Shown piece by piece: positions 39,166 through 46,265 of a DNA stretch of 46,265 bases. Position 1 is the stretch's first letter. Each line of letters begins with the position of its first letter. The position numbers and the translations under genes were made by a program. The stretch comes from Clostridiales bacterium Firm_14 (GTDB lineage Bacteria > Bacillota > Clostridia > Saccharofermentanales > Saccharofermentanaceae), in assembly GCA_001604135.1 (NCBI GenBank), contig LVAT01000014.1:1-46265 (forward strand), written 5' to 3'. The notes beneath the pieces are model-generated. The model saw only the letters and a list, made by a program, of their open reading frames with translations. It was not told the origin of the DNA and searched no databases.

Positions 39166-39519
39166 ATGGCTAAGAGTAGTGTTCATGTAAAGAAAGACGA
39201 CCAGGTCATTGTCATTTCCGGCAAGGACAAGGGCGCAAAGGGTAAGGTTCTCATGGTAGATGAGAAGAAGGGCAGAGTTTACGTTGAAGGCGTAAATATG
39301 GTCAAGAAGCATCAGAAGGCCAGAACACAGACAGCTCCTTCCGGAATTGTTGAGCGTGAAGGTTCCATCGATGCATCCAACGTAATGCTCGTTGACCCCA
39401 AGACAGGCAAGCCTACGAGAGTTGGCTACCGTATCAACGAAGATGGTTCAAAGTCCAGGATCGCTAAGAGATCCGGCGAGGTCATCGATACGGTTTCAAA
39501 GGCTAAGAAGGGGGAATAA
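39166..39519 (+). CDS. rplX: Large ribosomal subunit protein uL24
   Basis: A 117-residue KOW-domain protein with HVKKDDQVIVISGKDKGAKG at the start, VYVEGVNMVKKHQKARTQTA, and VMLVDPKTGKPTRVGYRINE near the end. It nucleates 50S assembly at the 5' end of 23S rRNA. AAGGAGG precedes the ATG and rplE follows after 3 bp. Confidence 0.97.
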   Translation: MAKSSVHVKKDDQVIVISGKDKGAKGKVLMVDEKKGRVYVEGVNMVKKHQKARTQTAPSGIVEREGSIDASNVMLVDPKTGKPTRVGYRINEDGSKSRIAKRSGEVIDTVSKAKKGE

Positions 39520-39522
39520 TCA

Positions 39523-40062
39523 ATGACCAGATTAAAGGATAAGTACATTTCCGAAGTAGCACCCGCACTTCAGGAGAAGTTCAAGTACAGCTCACCTATG
39601 CAGATCCCGAAGGTCGACAAGATCGTCCTCAACATGGGTGTCGGTGAGGTTAAGGATAACCCGAAGGCTCTTGAGAGCGCTATGCGCGACATGGGCATCA
39701 TTGCAGGTCAGAAGCCTGTAGCAACAACAGCAACAAAGTCAATCGCAGCCTTCAAGCTCAGAGAGGGCATGAAGATCGGATGCAAGGTTACTTTGAGAGG
39801 CGATAATATGTATTACTTCCTCGACAAGCTCGTAAGCCTTGCTCTTCCTCGTGTACGTGACTTCCGCGGAATTAATCCCAACTCTTTCGACGGTCACGGC
39901 AACTATGCGATGGGTATCAAGGAGCAGCTCATGTTCCCTGAAATCGACTACGATAAGATCGACAAGATTCGCGGTATGGACATCATCATTGTTACTACTG
40001 CCGGAACAGACGAAGAGGCATTCGAGCTCTTGAAGCTCTTGGGCATGCCTTTCCGCAAGTAA
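39523..40062 (+). CDS. rplE: Large ribosomal subunit protein uL5
   Basis: A 179-residue L5: the [20 protein letters not shown] block, [60 protein letters not shown] and the C-terminal [20 protein letters not shown]. It binds 5S rRNA in the central protuberance. GGGGG precedes the ATG. Length normal. Confidence 0.98.
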   Translation: MTRLKDKYISEVAPALQEKFKYSSPMQIPKVDKIVLNMGVGEVKDNPKALESAMRDMGIIAGQKPVATTATKSIAAFKLREGMKIGCKVTLRGDNMYYFLDKLVSLALPRVRDFRGINPNSFDGHGNYAMGIKEQLMFPEIDYDKIDKIRGMDIIIVTTAGTDEEAFELLKLLGMPFRK

Positions 40063-40080
40063 TTTGGAGGAGAATAACAC

Positions 40081-40266
40081 ATGGCAAAGAAGTCAATGAT
40101 TCTTAAGTCTCAGAAGACACCCAAGTTTTCCACTCAGCAGCACAATCGTTGCAAGATCTGCGGAAGACCTCATGCTTATATCCGTAAGTACGGCATCTGC
40201 CGTCTCTGCTTCCGCGATTTGGCATACAAGGGAGAGATTCCGGGCGTAAGAAAGGCAAGCTGGTAA
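40081..40266 (+). CDS. rpsZ: Small ribosomal subunit protein uS14, zinc-binding type
   Basis: A 61-residue S14 of the short zinc-containing (C+) type: four cysteines in [20 protein letters not shown] bind one zinc, followed by [18 protein letters not shown]. This type is usual in Firmicutes; a zinc-independent paralogue may exist elsewhere for zinc starvation, but is not in the window. GGAGG precedes the ATG. The 53-bp gap to rpsH has a short ACAGTT/AACTGT stem. Confidence 0.98.
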   Translation: MAKKSMILKSQKTPKFSTQQHNRCKICGRPHAYIRKYGICRLCFRDLAYKGEIPGVRKASW

Positions 40267-40319
40267 CAGTTTTCTTTCTTAAGAATTAGAACTGTCCATA
40301 TTTAACAGGAGGAAGAATT

Positions 40320-40715
40320 ATGCAGATTACAGATGCAATCGCAGATATGCTTACAAGAATCCGCAATGCCGGTACTGCTGGACACGCTACAGTTGATGTT
40401 CCCCAGTCCAACATGAAGAAGGCTATTGCTCAGATTCTCCTTGATGAAGGATACATTGAGAAGTTCGAGACACTTGAGGGTAATACTCAGGGTGTTATCA
40501 GAATCACACTCAAGTATTCGGGCAGAAAGCCGGTTATTTCCGGAATCAAGAGAATCTCCAAGCCTGGTCTTCGTACCTATGCGGATAAAGAGAATCTGCC
40601 TCGCGTACTCAATGGCTTAGGCGTTGCTATCATCTCTACATCTAAGGGTGTTATGACTGATAAGCAGGCTAGAAAGCTTGGTGTAGGCGGCGAAGTTCTC
40701 GCTTATATTTGGTAA
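40320..40715 (+). CDS. rpsH: Small ribosomal subunit protein uS8
   Basis: A 131-residue S8: [20 protein letters not shown] at the start, [20 protein letters not shown], and [20 protein letters not shown] with the C-terminal [15 protein letters not shown]. It binds the central domain of 16S rRNA. In E. coli S8 represses the spc operon translationally. AGGAGG precedes the ATG. Confidence 0.98.
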   Translation: MQITDAIADMLTRIRNAGTAGHATVDVPQSNMKKAIAQILLDEGYIEKFETLEGNTQGVIRITLKYSGRKPVISGIKRISKPGLRTYADKENLPRVLNGLGVAIISTSKGVMTDKQARKLGVGGEVLAYIW

Positions 40716-40831
40716 TTTTGGGAAGGTCTCTTAGAGAGATCTTCTTAAAATATATACATCTCTGAAAAGCCTTGGGTCATGGCGACATACCCGGCCCAAA
40801 GGTTAAATCTTAAGAGCAGGAGGAAAAATTT
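40716..40831 (+). promoter_or_regulatory. rpsH-rplF intercistronic hairpins
   Basis: In this 116-bp gap, GAAGGTCTCT (40722-40731) pairs with AGAGATCTTC (40735-40744) around a 3-base loop, followed by A/T-rich bases but no clean T run. A second helix joins CCTTGGG (40770-40776) with CCCAAAGG (40795-40802), competing with GGGT/ACCC inside it. The first could be an RNA processing site or weak terminator; the second lies about 30 nt before rplF. Confidence 0.5.
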
Positions 40832-41371
40832 ATGTCAAGAATCGGCAGAATGCCCATAGTCGTTCCTGCAGGCGTTGATGTTAAGATCGACGGCCAGCAC
40901 GTAACGGTTAAGGGCGGCAAAGCAGAGCTCTCACTTGATGTTCATCCGGACATCACAGTAAAGCTGGAGGATGGACAGATCACAGTTACTCGTCCTTCCG
41001 ATGACAAGAATCATCGTGCACTCCACGGCCTTACAAGAGCACTCATTCAGAATATGGTAACCGGTGTACACGAGGGTTTCACAAAGACTTTGGAGATCAA
41101 CGGTGTAGGTTACAGAGCATCTAAGGCTGGAAACAAGGTTACATTCAACCTTGGTTATTCACATCCTATCGAGATGGTTGAACCCGAAGGCATCACAATC
41201 GATGTCAAAGACAATCAGGTCATCGTACAGGGCGCTGACAAGCAGCTCGTAGGCGAGACAGCAGCAAAGATCCGTTCTCTTAGAGTTCCTGATGTTTATA
41301 AGGGCAAGGGTATTAAGTATGCCGGCGAGCACCTTATCATCAAGGAAGGTAAGACCGGTGCTAAGAAGTAA
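40832..41371 (+). CDS. rplF: Large ribosomal subunit protein uL6
   Basis: A 179-residue L6 with SRIGRMPIVVPAGVDVKIDG, VTVKGGKAELSLDVHPDITV, NGVGYRASKAGNKVTFNLGY and the C-terminal RVPDVYKGKGIKYAGEHLII. It lies near the sarcin-ricin loop. AGGAGG precedes the ATG. Full length. Confidence 0.98.
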   Translation: MSRIGRMPIVVPAGVDVKIDGQHVTVKGGKAELSLDVHPDITVKLEDGQITVTRPSDDKNHRALHGLTRALIQNMVTGVHEGFTKTLEINGVGYRASKAGNKVTFNLGYSHPIEMVEPEGITIDVKDNQVIVQGADKQLVGETAAKIRSLRVPDVYKGKGIKYAGEHLIIKEGKTGAKK

Positions 41372-41393
41372 GGCGCAAAGGGGGTAAATCAAC

Positions 41394-41762
41394 ATGATTG
41401 GTAGAATTGATAAAAACGAAATTCGCAAGAGAAAGCATGTTCGTGTAAGAAAGAAGATTTCCGGAACAACAGAGTGCCCTCGTCTTTGCGTATATAGAAG
41501 CAACAGCCACATTTACGCTCAGATCATCGATGATACAAAGGGAGTTACACTTGTTAGTGCTTCCACACTCGACAAGGAGATCAAGGGCTCCGTATCCGTT
41601 GGCAGCAACATCGAGGCAGCTAAAGCAGTTGGTAAGCTTGTCGGTGAGCGCGCAATTGCCAAGGATATCAAGGACGTAGTATTTGACCGTGGCGGATATC
41701 TCTATCACGGAAGAGTACAGGCTTTGGCAGAGGCGGCAAGAGAAGCCGGTCTCTCATTCTAA
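41394..41762 (+). CDS. rplR: Large ribosomal subunit protein uL18
   Basis: A 122-residue L18: [40 protein letters not shown], and the C-terminal [20 protein letters not shown] with AAREAGLSF. It binds 5S rRNA with L5. A GGGGG site precedes the ATG. Confidence 0.98.
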   Translation: MIGRIDKNEIRKRKHVRVRKKISGTTECPRLCVYRSNSHIYAQIIDDTKGVTLVSASTLDKEIKGSVSVGSNIEAAKAVGKLVGERAIAKDIKDVVFDRGGYLYHGRVQALAEAAREAGLSF

Positions 41763-41780
41763 TCGGGAGGAGCAAGTTAG

Positions 41781-42299
41781 ATGGCTTTAGAGTCTAAGAA
41801 CATTTCAAGAGAAGAAAAGAAGGATAAAGAGTTCGAAGAGCGCGTTATCCACATCGGCCGTGTTTCCAAGACTGTTAAGGGCGGTAAGAACATGAGATTT
41901 GCTGCTCTCGTAGTTATCGGAGACAGAAAGGGCCGTGTAGGTAAGGGCATCGGTAAGTCTACCGAAGTTCCGGACGCTATCAGAAAGGGTATCGAAGAAG
42001 CTAAGAAGAACATCGTTGATGTTTCTATCGTTAACGGTACTATCCCTCACGAGACGATCGGTGAATTCGCTGCAGCTCACATCGTTATGAAGCCTGCTGC
42101 AAACGGTACCGGTGTTATCGCCGGCGGTCCTGTTCGTTCAGTTTGCGAACTTGCCGGTATCACAGATATCCGTACAAAGTCTATCGGATCCAACAATCCT
42201 AATAACATGGTCAACGCTACGATCGAGGGCCTTAAGTCCTTGAAGTCTGTCGAGGAAGTTGCAAGACTCCGCGGCAAGTCTGTTGACGAGATTAAGTAA
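41781..42299 (+). CDS. rpsE: Small ribosomal subunit protein uS5
   Basis: A 172-residue S5 with [20 protein letters not shown] at the dsRNA-binding start, [40 protein letters not shown] and [20 protein letters not shown]. It contributes to the mRNA entry site and decoding fidelity. GGGAGG precedes the ATG. Confidence 0.98.
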   Translation: MALESKNISREEKKDKEFEERVIHIGRVSKTVKGGKNMRFAALVVIGDRKGRVGKGIGKSTEVPDAIRKGIEEAKKNIVDVSIVNGTIPHETIGEFAAAHIVMKPAANGTGVIAGGPVRSVCELAGITDIRTKSIGSNNPNNMVNATIEGLKSLKSVEEVARLRGKSVDEIK

Positions 42300-42314
42300 G
42301 GAGGCCCGCTTTAA

Positions 42315-42494
42315 ATGGCTAACATCAAGATTACGCTTGTCAAAAGCATCAATAAGGCAAGAGAGTCCGAGAAGGCTACAGTTAGAGCTTTGGGCTTAAG
42401 AAAGATCGGTCAGACTGTTGAGAAGGCTGACAATGAGGCTACACGCGGCATGATCAAGAAGGCTGTTAACTACGTAGCCGTAGAAGAGAATTAA
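42315..42494 (+). CDS. rpmD: Large ribosomal subunit protein uL30
   Basis: A 59-residue protein: MANIKITLVKSINKARESEK, then ATVRALGLRKIGQTVEKADN, then EATRGMIKKAVNYVAVEEN. It has the family's short beta-alpha-beta fold pattern. AAGGAGG lies upstream of the ATG at 42315 at about 10 bp. It is easy to miss because of its size but is the expected gene between rpsE and rplO. Confidence 0.97.
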   Translation: MANIKITLVKSINKARESEKATVRALGLRKIGQTVEKADNEATRGMIKKAVNYVAVEEN

Positions 42495-42506
42495 TGGAGG
42501 TGCCAC

Positions 42507-42950
42507 ATGAAGCTCAATGAAATGACTTCCGCAGGCAACGCAAAAGCATATCGTAAGGGTAGAGGTCCCGGATCCGGTAACGGTAAGACATCCGGCCGTG
42601 GCCACAAGGGTCAGAACGCTCGTTCCGGCGGCGGTGTACGTCCCGGTTTCGAAGGTGGTCAGATGCCCCTTTACAGACGTCTCCCTAAGAGAGGCTTCAA
42701 CAACAAGAGATTTGCTCCTGCTTACATTGAAGTAAACATCGGAGATCTTGAGGTTTTCGATAACGGAACAGCAGTAGATGCTAAGGCTCTTTCTGAAAAG
42801 GGCGTCATCACTCTTCCTAAGAACAACGACGGCATCAAGATTCTCGGCAACGGCGAGCTCACAAAGAAGCTCGATGTAACAGCAGCAAAGTTCACAGCTT
42901 CTGCAAAAGAGAAGATTGAGAAGGCCGGAGGCACGGCAACGGAGGGCTAA
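42507..42950 (+). CDS. rplO: Large ribosomal subunit protein uL15
   Basis: A 147-residue L15: [60 protein letters not shown], and a C-terminal globular part ending [14 protein letters not shown]. The N-terminal basic arm threads into the 23S rRNA. GGAGG precedes the ATG. secY begins 5 bp after the stop. Confidence 0.98.
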   Translation: MKLNEMTSAGNAKAYRKGRGPGSGNGKTSGRGHKGQNARSGGGVRPGFEGGQMPLYRRLPKRGFNNKRFAPAYIEVNIGDLEVFDNGTAVDAKALSEKGVITLPKNNDGIKILGNGELTKKLDVTAAKFTASAKEKIEKAGGTATEG

Positions 42951-42955
42951 TAGGC

Positions 42956-44299
42956 ATGAATGGTATTTTCGATACTGCAGTAAACGCTTTTCGTGTAGAG
43001 TCTATACGTAAAAGACTGCTCTATACCTTCATGATCCTGGGCATCTTCATGCTCGGCGGCCTCGTACCTGTACCGGGAATCGACGGTGAGAAGTTCACCA
43101 CGGTTATCCGTCAGTGGGGCCAGCTTGGTAGCATCATGGATCTCATCTCAGGTGGTGGACTTATGCACGCCTCCATCCTGTCTCTTGGTGTATCACCTTA
43201 CATCAACGCATCGATTATCATTCAGCTTCTTACTGTCGTAATCCCTGCTTTGGAAGAAATGTCCAAAGAAGGTGAAGCCGGCAGAAAGAAGATGGATAAG
43301 ATCACACGTATATCGGCAATCGTACTGGCATTCGTCCAGTCTTGCCTGTTCTGCTATTCAACACGTTCTGCATTGAATGCCGCTCTTCCTGTATGGCTCA
43401 ATGCAGCACTCGTTGTATTAGTATTTACTGCCGGTGCTGCTATCGTTGTCTTCTTAGGTGAGAAGATCAACGACAAGGGTATCGGTAACGGCGTATCTTT
43501 GATAATCTTCGCAGGTATCGTTACACGTCTTCCTGACATGGCCAGGACACTTTATGAGAAGTGTGTTGATATCAGCGACTCAATTGAGAATGCAGTTTTG
43601 GGATCTATTGTCGGAATTCTTGTATTCATCGCGGTAACAGCTATCTCGATCCTCATCATCGTATTTGTTCTTTATGTTCAGAACGCTGAGAGAAGAATTC
43701 CCGTCCAGTATTCAAAGAAGGTTATCGGCAGACAGACAAGAGGCGGTAACAGGGACTATATCCCGCTCAAGGTTAACATGTCCGGTGTTATGCCTGTTAT
43801 CTTCACAATGTCACTTTTGGCTGTTCCTTCGATCATTATTAACCTGTTCTTCAACAACAGCACTAATCCTGTTGTTACCTGGCTCAAGGAAACATTTACG
43901 GGCAGTGCTTACTACTACATCATCTACTTCCTGCTTGTTATTGCTTTTACATTCTTCTACACACAGATCAATTTCCATCCTGTAGAGATTGCAAACAATA
44001 TCACCAAGAACGGCGGTATGATCAATGGTATCAGATCAGGTAAGCCTACAACCGATTTTATTAAGACGACAGCTTTCAGGCTCAACTGGATCGAGGCATT
44101 CTTCCTCGTTCTCGTCTGCATCGTTCCTACTATCATCGGTATCCTTACAGGTTTCGAGAACGTTTGGTTCGCCGGTACATCAGTATTGATCCTTACGGGT
44201 GTTGCAAACGACTTGATCGTTCAGGTTGAGGGTGAACTTGAGATCAGAAGTCCTAAGGGATTCCTTGAAGATCTTACGATCAAGACAGGCAGAAGATAA
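42956..44299 (+). CDS. secY: Protein translocase subunit SecY
   Basis: A 447-residue channel protein with about ten membrane helices. Visible landmarks: the plug-region SGGGLMHASILSLGVSPYINASIIIQLLT near 67-95 split at SLG, the cytoplasmic loop NAERRIPVQYSKKVIGRQTRGG near 240-262 that contacts SecA and the ribosome, and the C-terminal YTQINFHPVEIANNITKNGG. It is the last gene of the cluster. In many Firmicutes adk, map and infA follow; here a terminator does. Confidence 0.97.
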   Translation: MNGIFDTAVNAFRVESIRKRLLYTFMILGIFMLGGLVPVPGIDGEKFTTVIRQWGQLGSIMDLISGGGLMHASILSLGVSPYINASIIIQLLTVVIPALEEMSKEGEAGRKKMDKITRISAIVLAFVQSCLFCYSTRSALNAALPVWLNAALVVLVFTAGAAIVVFLGEKINDKGIGNGVSLIIFAGIVTRLPDMARTLYEKCVDISDSIENAVLGSIVGILVFIAVTAISILIIVFVLYVQNAERRIPVQYSKKVIGRQTRGGNRDYIPLKVNMSGVMPVIFTMSLLAVPSIIINLFFNNSTNPVVTWLKETFTGSAYYYIIYFLLVIAFTFFYTQINFHPVEIANNITKNGGMINGIRSGKPTTDFIKTTAFRLNWIEAFFLVLVCIVPTIIGILTGFENVWFAGTSVLILTGVANDLIVQVEGELEIRSPKGFLEDLTIKTGRR

Positions 44300-44325
44300 T
44301 AATCACTGCATAAAAAGTATTATTC

Positions 44326-44357
44326 AAGAGGTTGTCTCATGTGAGGCAACCTCTTTT
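44326..44357 (+). terminator. Terminator after secY
   Basis: AAGAGGTTG (44326-44334) and CAACCTCTT (44347-44355) pair, with a further CTCA/TGAG helix inside, giving a nearly continuous stem. A short T run closes it at 44354-44357. It ends the S10-spc transcript. Confidence 0.88.
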
Positions 44358-44385
44358 GTCAAAATGACCTTATCTGGATTATAAT
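44356..44385 (+). promoter_or_regulatory. Promoter of the Mbeg1-like gene
   Basis: TTGTCA (44356-44361) and a perfect TATAAT (44380-44385) are 18 bp apart. The predicted transcription start, about 7 bp after the -10, falls at the gene's ATG (44393), so the mRNA may be leaderless. The -35 overlaps the secY terminator's T run. Confidence 0.6.
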
Positions 44386-44392
44386 AGGCCGC

Positions 44393-45547
44393 ATGGGAAG
44401 CATACTTGACTATCTGGCATGGAGAGGCGACCTGCCTCTCTCTAGAGATCCTTTTAACTGCATCGACGCATTGCTTTTGTCGTCGCTGTCTTATATTGAC
44501 TTCGCTGATATCGTTCCCGGAAAAGGACAGGGAAAGGTAACAATGAGGGAAGCTTCAAAACAGTTCTTCAAGCGCCATTCGGAAGAGGAACTTTCCAATG
44601 ACAAGTCATTTATAAACTTCTGTCCTTCGATCTTAAGGGCTCTTGCTAACAGCAACAGGTTCAGGGGCGCAATGCTCTCGAACTTTGTAGACGATACGGA
44701 CATCGGAAGGGAGATCCAGTTCGGAGCGCTCGAGATAGAGACATCAGACGGCATAGCCTTCATCTCTTTCAGAGGAACCGATGACAGGATAATCGGATGG
44801 AAGGAAGATTTTAATCTCAGCTACATGACGGTTCCTGCCGAGACGGAAGCCGTACTCTATCTTCAGGAGGTCATGGGCGGCAGGACGCAGGATATCCGTA
44901 TGGGGGGCCACTCCAAAGGCGGACATCTGGCTATCTATGCAGCATCACAGACCGTGCCTGATATCGCAGAGCGCATAAAGAACATCTACAGCTTTGACGG
45001 TCCGGGATTCGGATTCAATAAAGAGATCTTGGAGACGTCACAGTTCAGGTTTATTCAGCAGAAGATCGAAAAGTATATTCCCCAGACTTCGATTGTCGGA
45101 AGGCTTCTGACGAGCTCGGTTGAGCCTGTGGTCATCAGGAGCAATGAAAAAGGAATAATGCAGCACAATCCGCTTTCCTGGGAGGTCGAAGGCAAGGAAT
45201 TCTATAAGCTTGCATCGGCTGACAAGGTAAGCGATACCTTTGCTGAGACTATGTCATCCTGGCTTGATGAGATGAGCTTTCTTCAACGAAAAGTATTCGT
45301 GGATGACCTGTTCTCGGTCTTTGAGGCATCAGGGTGCGAGACCATGAGCTCGATGACCAAGATGGGCGTAAGGAGAGCCAAGGCCCTGATCACCAGAATG
45401 AGAGAGATAAACGACTCGGGCGGTAAGGTCAGGACATTAGTTAAGCTCTTCTTCGTGAACCTTGACGTCGTCAAGGAAGGCAAAGAGGCGCTTGCCGACA
45501 AAAAAGATGCGCTTGTCGACATAATCAAAAAGAACGGAAACAAATAA
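44393..45547 (+). CDS. Mbeg1-like alpha/beta hydrolase (DUF2974 type)
   Basis: A 384-residue protein with the N-terminal pattern SILDYLAWRGDLPLSRDPFN typical of Mbeg1-like (DUF2974) proteins in Clostridia and other gut Firmicutes. The nucleophile elbow is GGHSKGGHLAIYAAS (GHSKG, Ser near residue 179), with FISFRGTDD earlier forming the oxyanion part and FDGPGFGF after it, as in class 3 lipases. No signal peptide is visible, so it is cytoplasmic or leaderless-secreted. The substrate is unknown. No Shine-Dalgarno precedes the ATG at 44393; the start is fixed by the conserved N-terminus. Confidence 0.82.
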   Translation: MGSILDYLAWRGDLPLSRDPFNCIDALLLSSLSYIDFADIVPGKGQGKVTMREASKQFFKRHSEEELSNDKSFINFCPSILRALANSNRFRGAMLSNFVDDTDIGREIQFGALEIETSDGIAFISFRGTDDRIIGWKEDFNLSYMTVPAETEAVLYLQEVMGGRTQDIRMGGHSKGGHLAIYAASQTVPDIAERIKNIYSFDGPGFGFNKEILETSQFRFIQQKIEKYIPQTSIVGRLLTSSVEPVVIRSNEKGIMQHNPLSWEVEGKEFYKLASADKVSDTFAETMSSWLDEMSFLQRKVFVDDLFSVFEASGCETMSSMTKMGVRRAKALITRMREINDSGGKVRTLVKLFFVNLDVVKEGKEALADKKDALVDIIKKNGNK

Positions 45548-45550
45548 TCA

Positions 45551-46099
45551 ATGCTATACATAATGAGACACGGGAAGACCGACTGGAACCTGCTTCACAA
45601 GCTCCAGGGCAAGACGGATATCCCGCTTAATGACATGGGAAGACAGATGGCAAGGCAGGCCAGTGAGCGCTATAAGGATGTTCACTTTGATGTCTGCTAC
45701 TGTTCTCCGCTTTCAAGAGCCAGGGAGACTGCCAAGCTTGTTTTAGAGGGCAGGGATGTCCCGATAATAATAGATGACAGGTTATCCGAGATGGGCTTCG
45801 GCATCTATGAAGGCGTCCAGGAGGTGTTTGAGAAGCCTGAGTGTCCTGTAAGGGTTCTTTTCTTTAATCCCGAGAAGTATGTGGCACAGGGCGGAGCAGA
45901 GAGCCTGGAAGAACTTCTTAAGAGAACTAATGAGTTCCTGGATGAAGTTGCATATCCTCTGGTAAACGAAGGCAAGGATGTCCTGATCCTGGGACACGGC
46001 GCTATGAACAGCGCGATCATCGGCAATGTACAGCATAAACCGCTAGAGGAATTCTGGGCTGAAGGCATCGAAAACTGCCGTTTGATCAAGATCCTATAA
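45551..46099 (+). CDS. Histidine phosphatase family protein
   Basis: A 182-residue phosphoglycerate-mutase-type phosphatase. The catalytic RHGKTDWN lies at residues 6-13 (RHGxTxxN), CYCSPLSRARETAKLVLEGR carries the second arginine, and GHGAMNSAIIGN near residue 153 has the second histidine. This family includes broad-specificity phosphatases and cobalamin or sugar-phosphate enzymes; the substrate cannot be read. It starts 3 bp after the Mbeg1 stop without a Shine-Dalgarno, indicating reinitiation from the upstream gene. Confidence 0.88.
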   Translation: MLYIMRHGKTDWNLLHKLQGKTDIPLNDMGRQMARQASERYKDVHFDVCYCSPLSRARETAKLVLEGRDVPIIIDDRLSEMGFGIYEGVQEVFEKPECPVRVLFFNPEKYVAQGGAESLEELLKRTNEFLDEVAYPLVNEGKDVLILGHGAMNSAIIGNVQHKPLEEFWAEGIENCRLIKIL

Positions 46100-46103
46100 A
46101 ATT

Positions 46104-46154
46104 TCCCCATAAAAGGAGCGACCACCCGGGAAAGGGTGGCCGCAAATATGGGGA
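46104..46154. other. Nested hairpin downstream of the histidine phosphatase gene
   Basis: An outer stem TCCCCAT (46104-46110) with ATGGGGA (46148-46154) encloses an inner stem GCG-A-CCACCC (46118-46127) with GGGTGG-C-CGC (46134-46143), one mismatch. On the plus strand no T run follows; on the minus strand four T residues follow the inner stem, so it may be a weak terminator for a converging gene beyond the window. The rest to 46265 is AT-rich and shows no gene. Confidence 0.5.
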
Positions 46155-46265
46155 TAATAGGAATAGAAAAATGTCTTTGTTGATAAATGAAGTATAGTTT
46201 ATTTAGAGACGAATTTCAACGACATAAATTTAATGATTATTAAATGATATTTGAAAGAAATATTA

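Overview
The window is a chromosomal segment of a low-to-moderate-GC member of the Clostridia (Bacillota). Evidence: a SCIFF six-cysteine peptide with its radical SAM maturase, the arrangement SRP RNA-dnaX-ybaB-recR-rqcP-divIC, a veg-ispE pair, a zinc-type uS14 in the S10/spc cluster, strong AGGAGG ribosome-binding sites, and promoters of the TTGACA-17-TATAAT type. The sporulation genes that often sit between rqcP and divIC (yabP, yabQ) and between veg and ispE (sspF) in Bacillus-type gene orders are absent, which hints at a non-sporulating lineage. No phage, transposon, CRISPR array or tRNA gene was seen.

Layout. 1-3150 (minus): PLP-dependent Orn/Lys/Arg-decarboxylase-like gene, then scfA under its own promoter, then scfB beyond an internal terminator. 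3200-8350 (plus): a BlaI-type repressor, an M56 (BlaR1-type) membrane protease with an unusual extracellular part, and a Thr-rich lipoprotein. The lipoprotein carries two copies of a domain found once at the C-terminus of the protease, and five near-identical palindromic operators sit in front of blaI and the lipoprotein gene. This is the most unusual system in the window. 8371-9213 (minus): zinc ribbon joined to a degenerate HD-like domain. 9526-11042 (plus): small unknown protein coupled to a BaiN/HI0933-type flavoprotein. 11054-18183 (minus): divIC, rqcP, recR, ybaB, dnaX and SRP RNA, then a membrane-anchored beta-lactamase-fold protein that has lost its catalytic lysine, then fhs.

18354-19867 (plus): veg and ispE, each with its own promoter. 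19853-24732 (minus): argC-argB-argD-argF-GNAT operon with an ArgR-like box between the -35 and -10 of its promoter; argJ is missing. 25208-26323 (plus): a solitary MsmX/UgpC-type sugar-importer ATPase. 26507-32104 (plus): PucR/CdaR-type regulator, ftsE with a long acidic tail, ftsX, an M23 peptidoglycan hydrolase with coiled coil (the expected FtsEX effector), and a methyltransferase. 32125-33030: hslO. 33059-44299 (plus): a strong promoter, a roughly 320-nt structured leader, and the S10-spc ribosomal protein cluster from rpsJ to secY, ending in a terminator rather than continuing into adk-map-infA. 44393-46099 (plus): an Mbeg1-like alpha/beta hydrolase, probably on a leaderless transcript, and a histidine phosphatase.

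All assignments come from reading the sequence and recalling family motifs. No database search or RNA-folding program was run.
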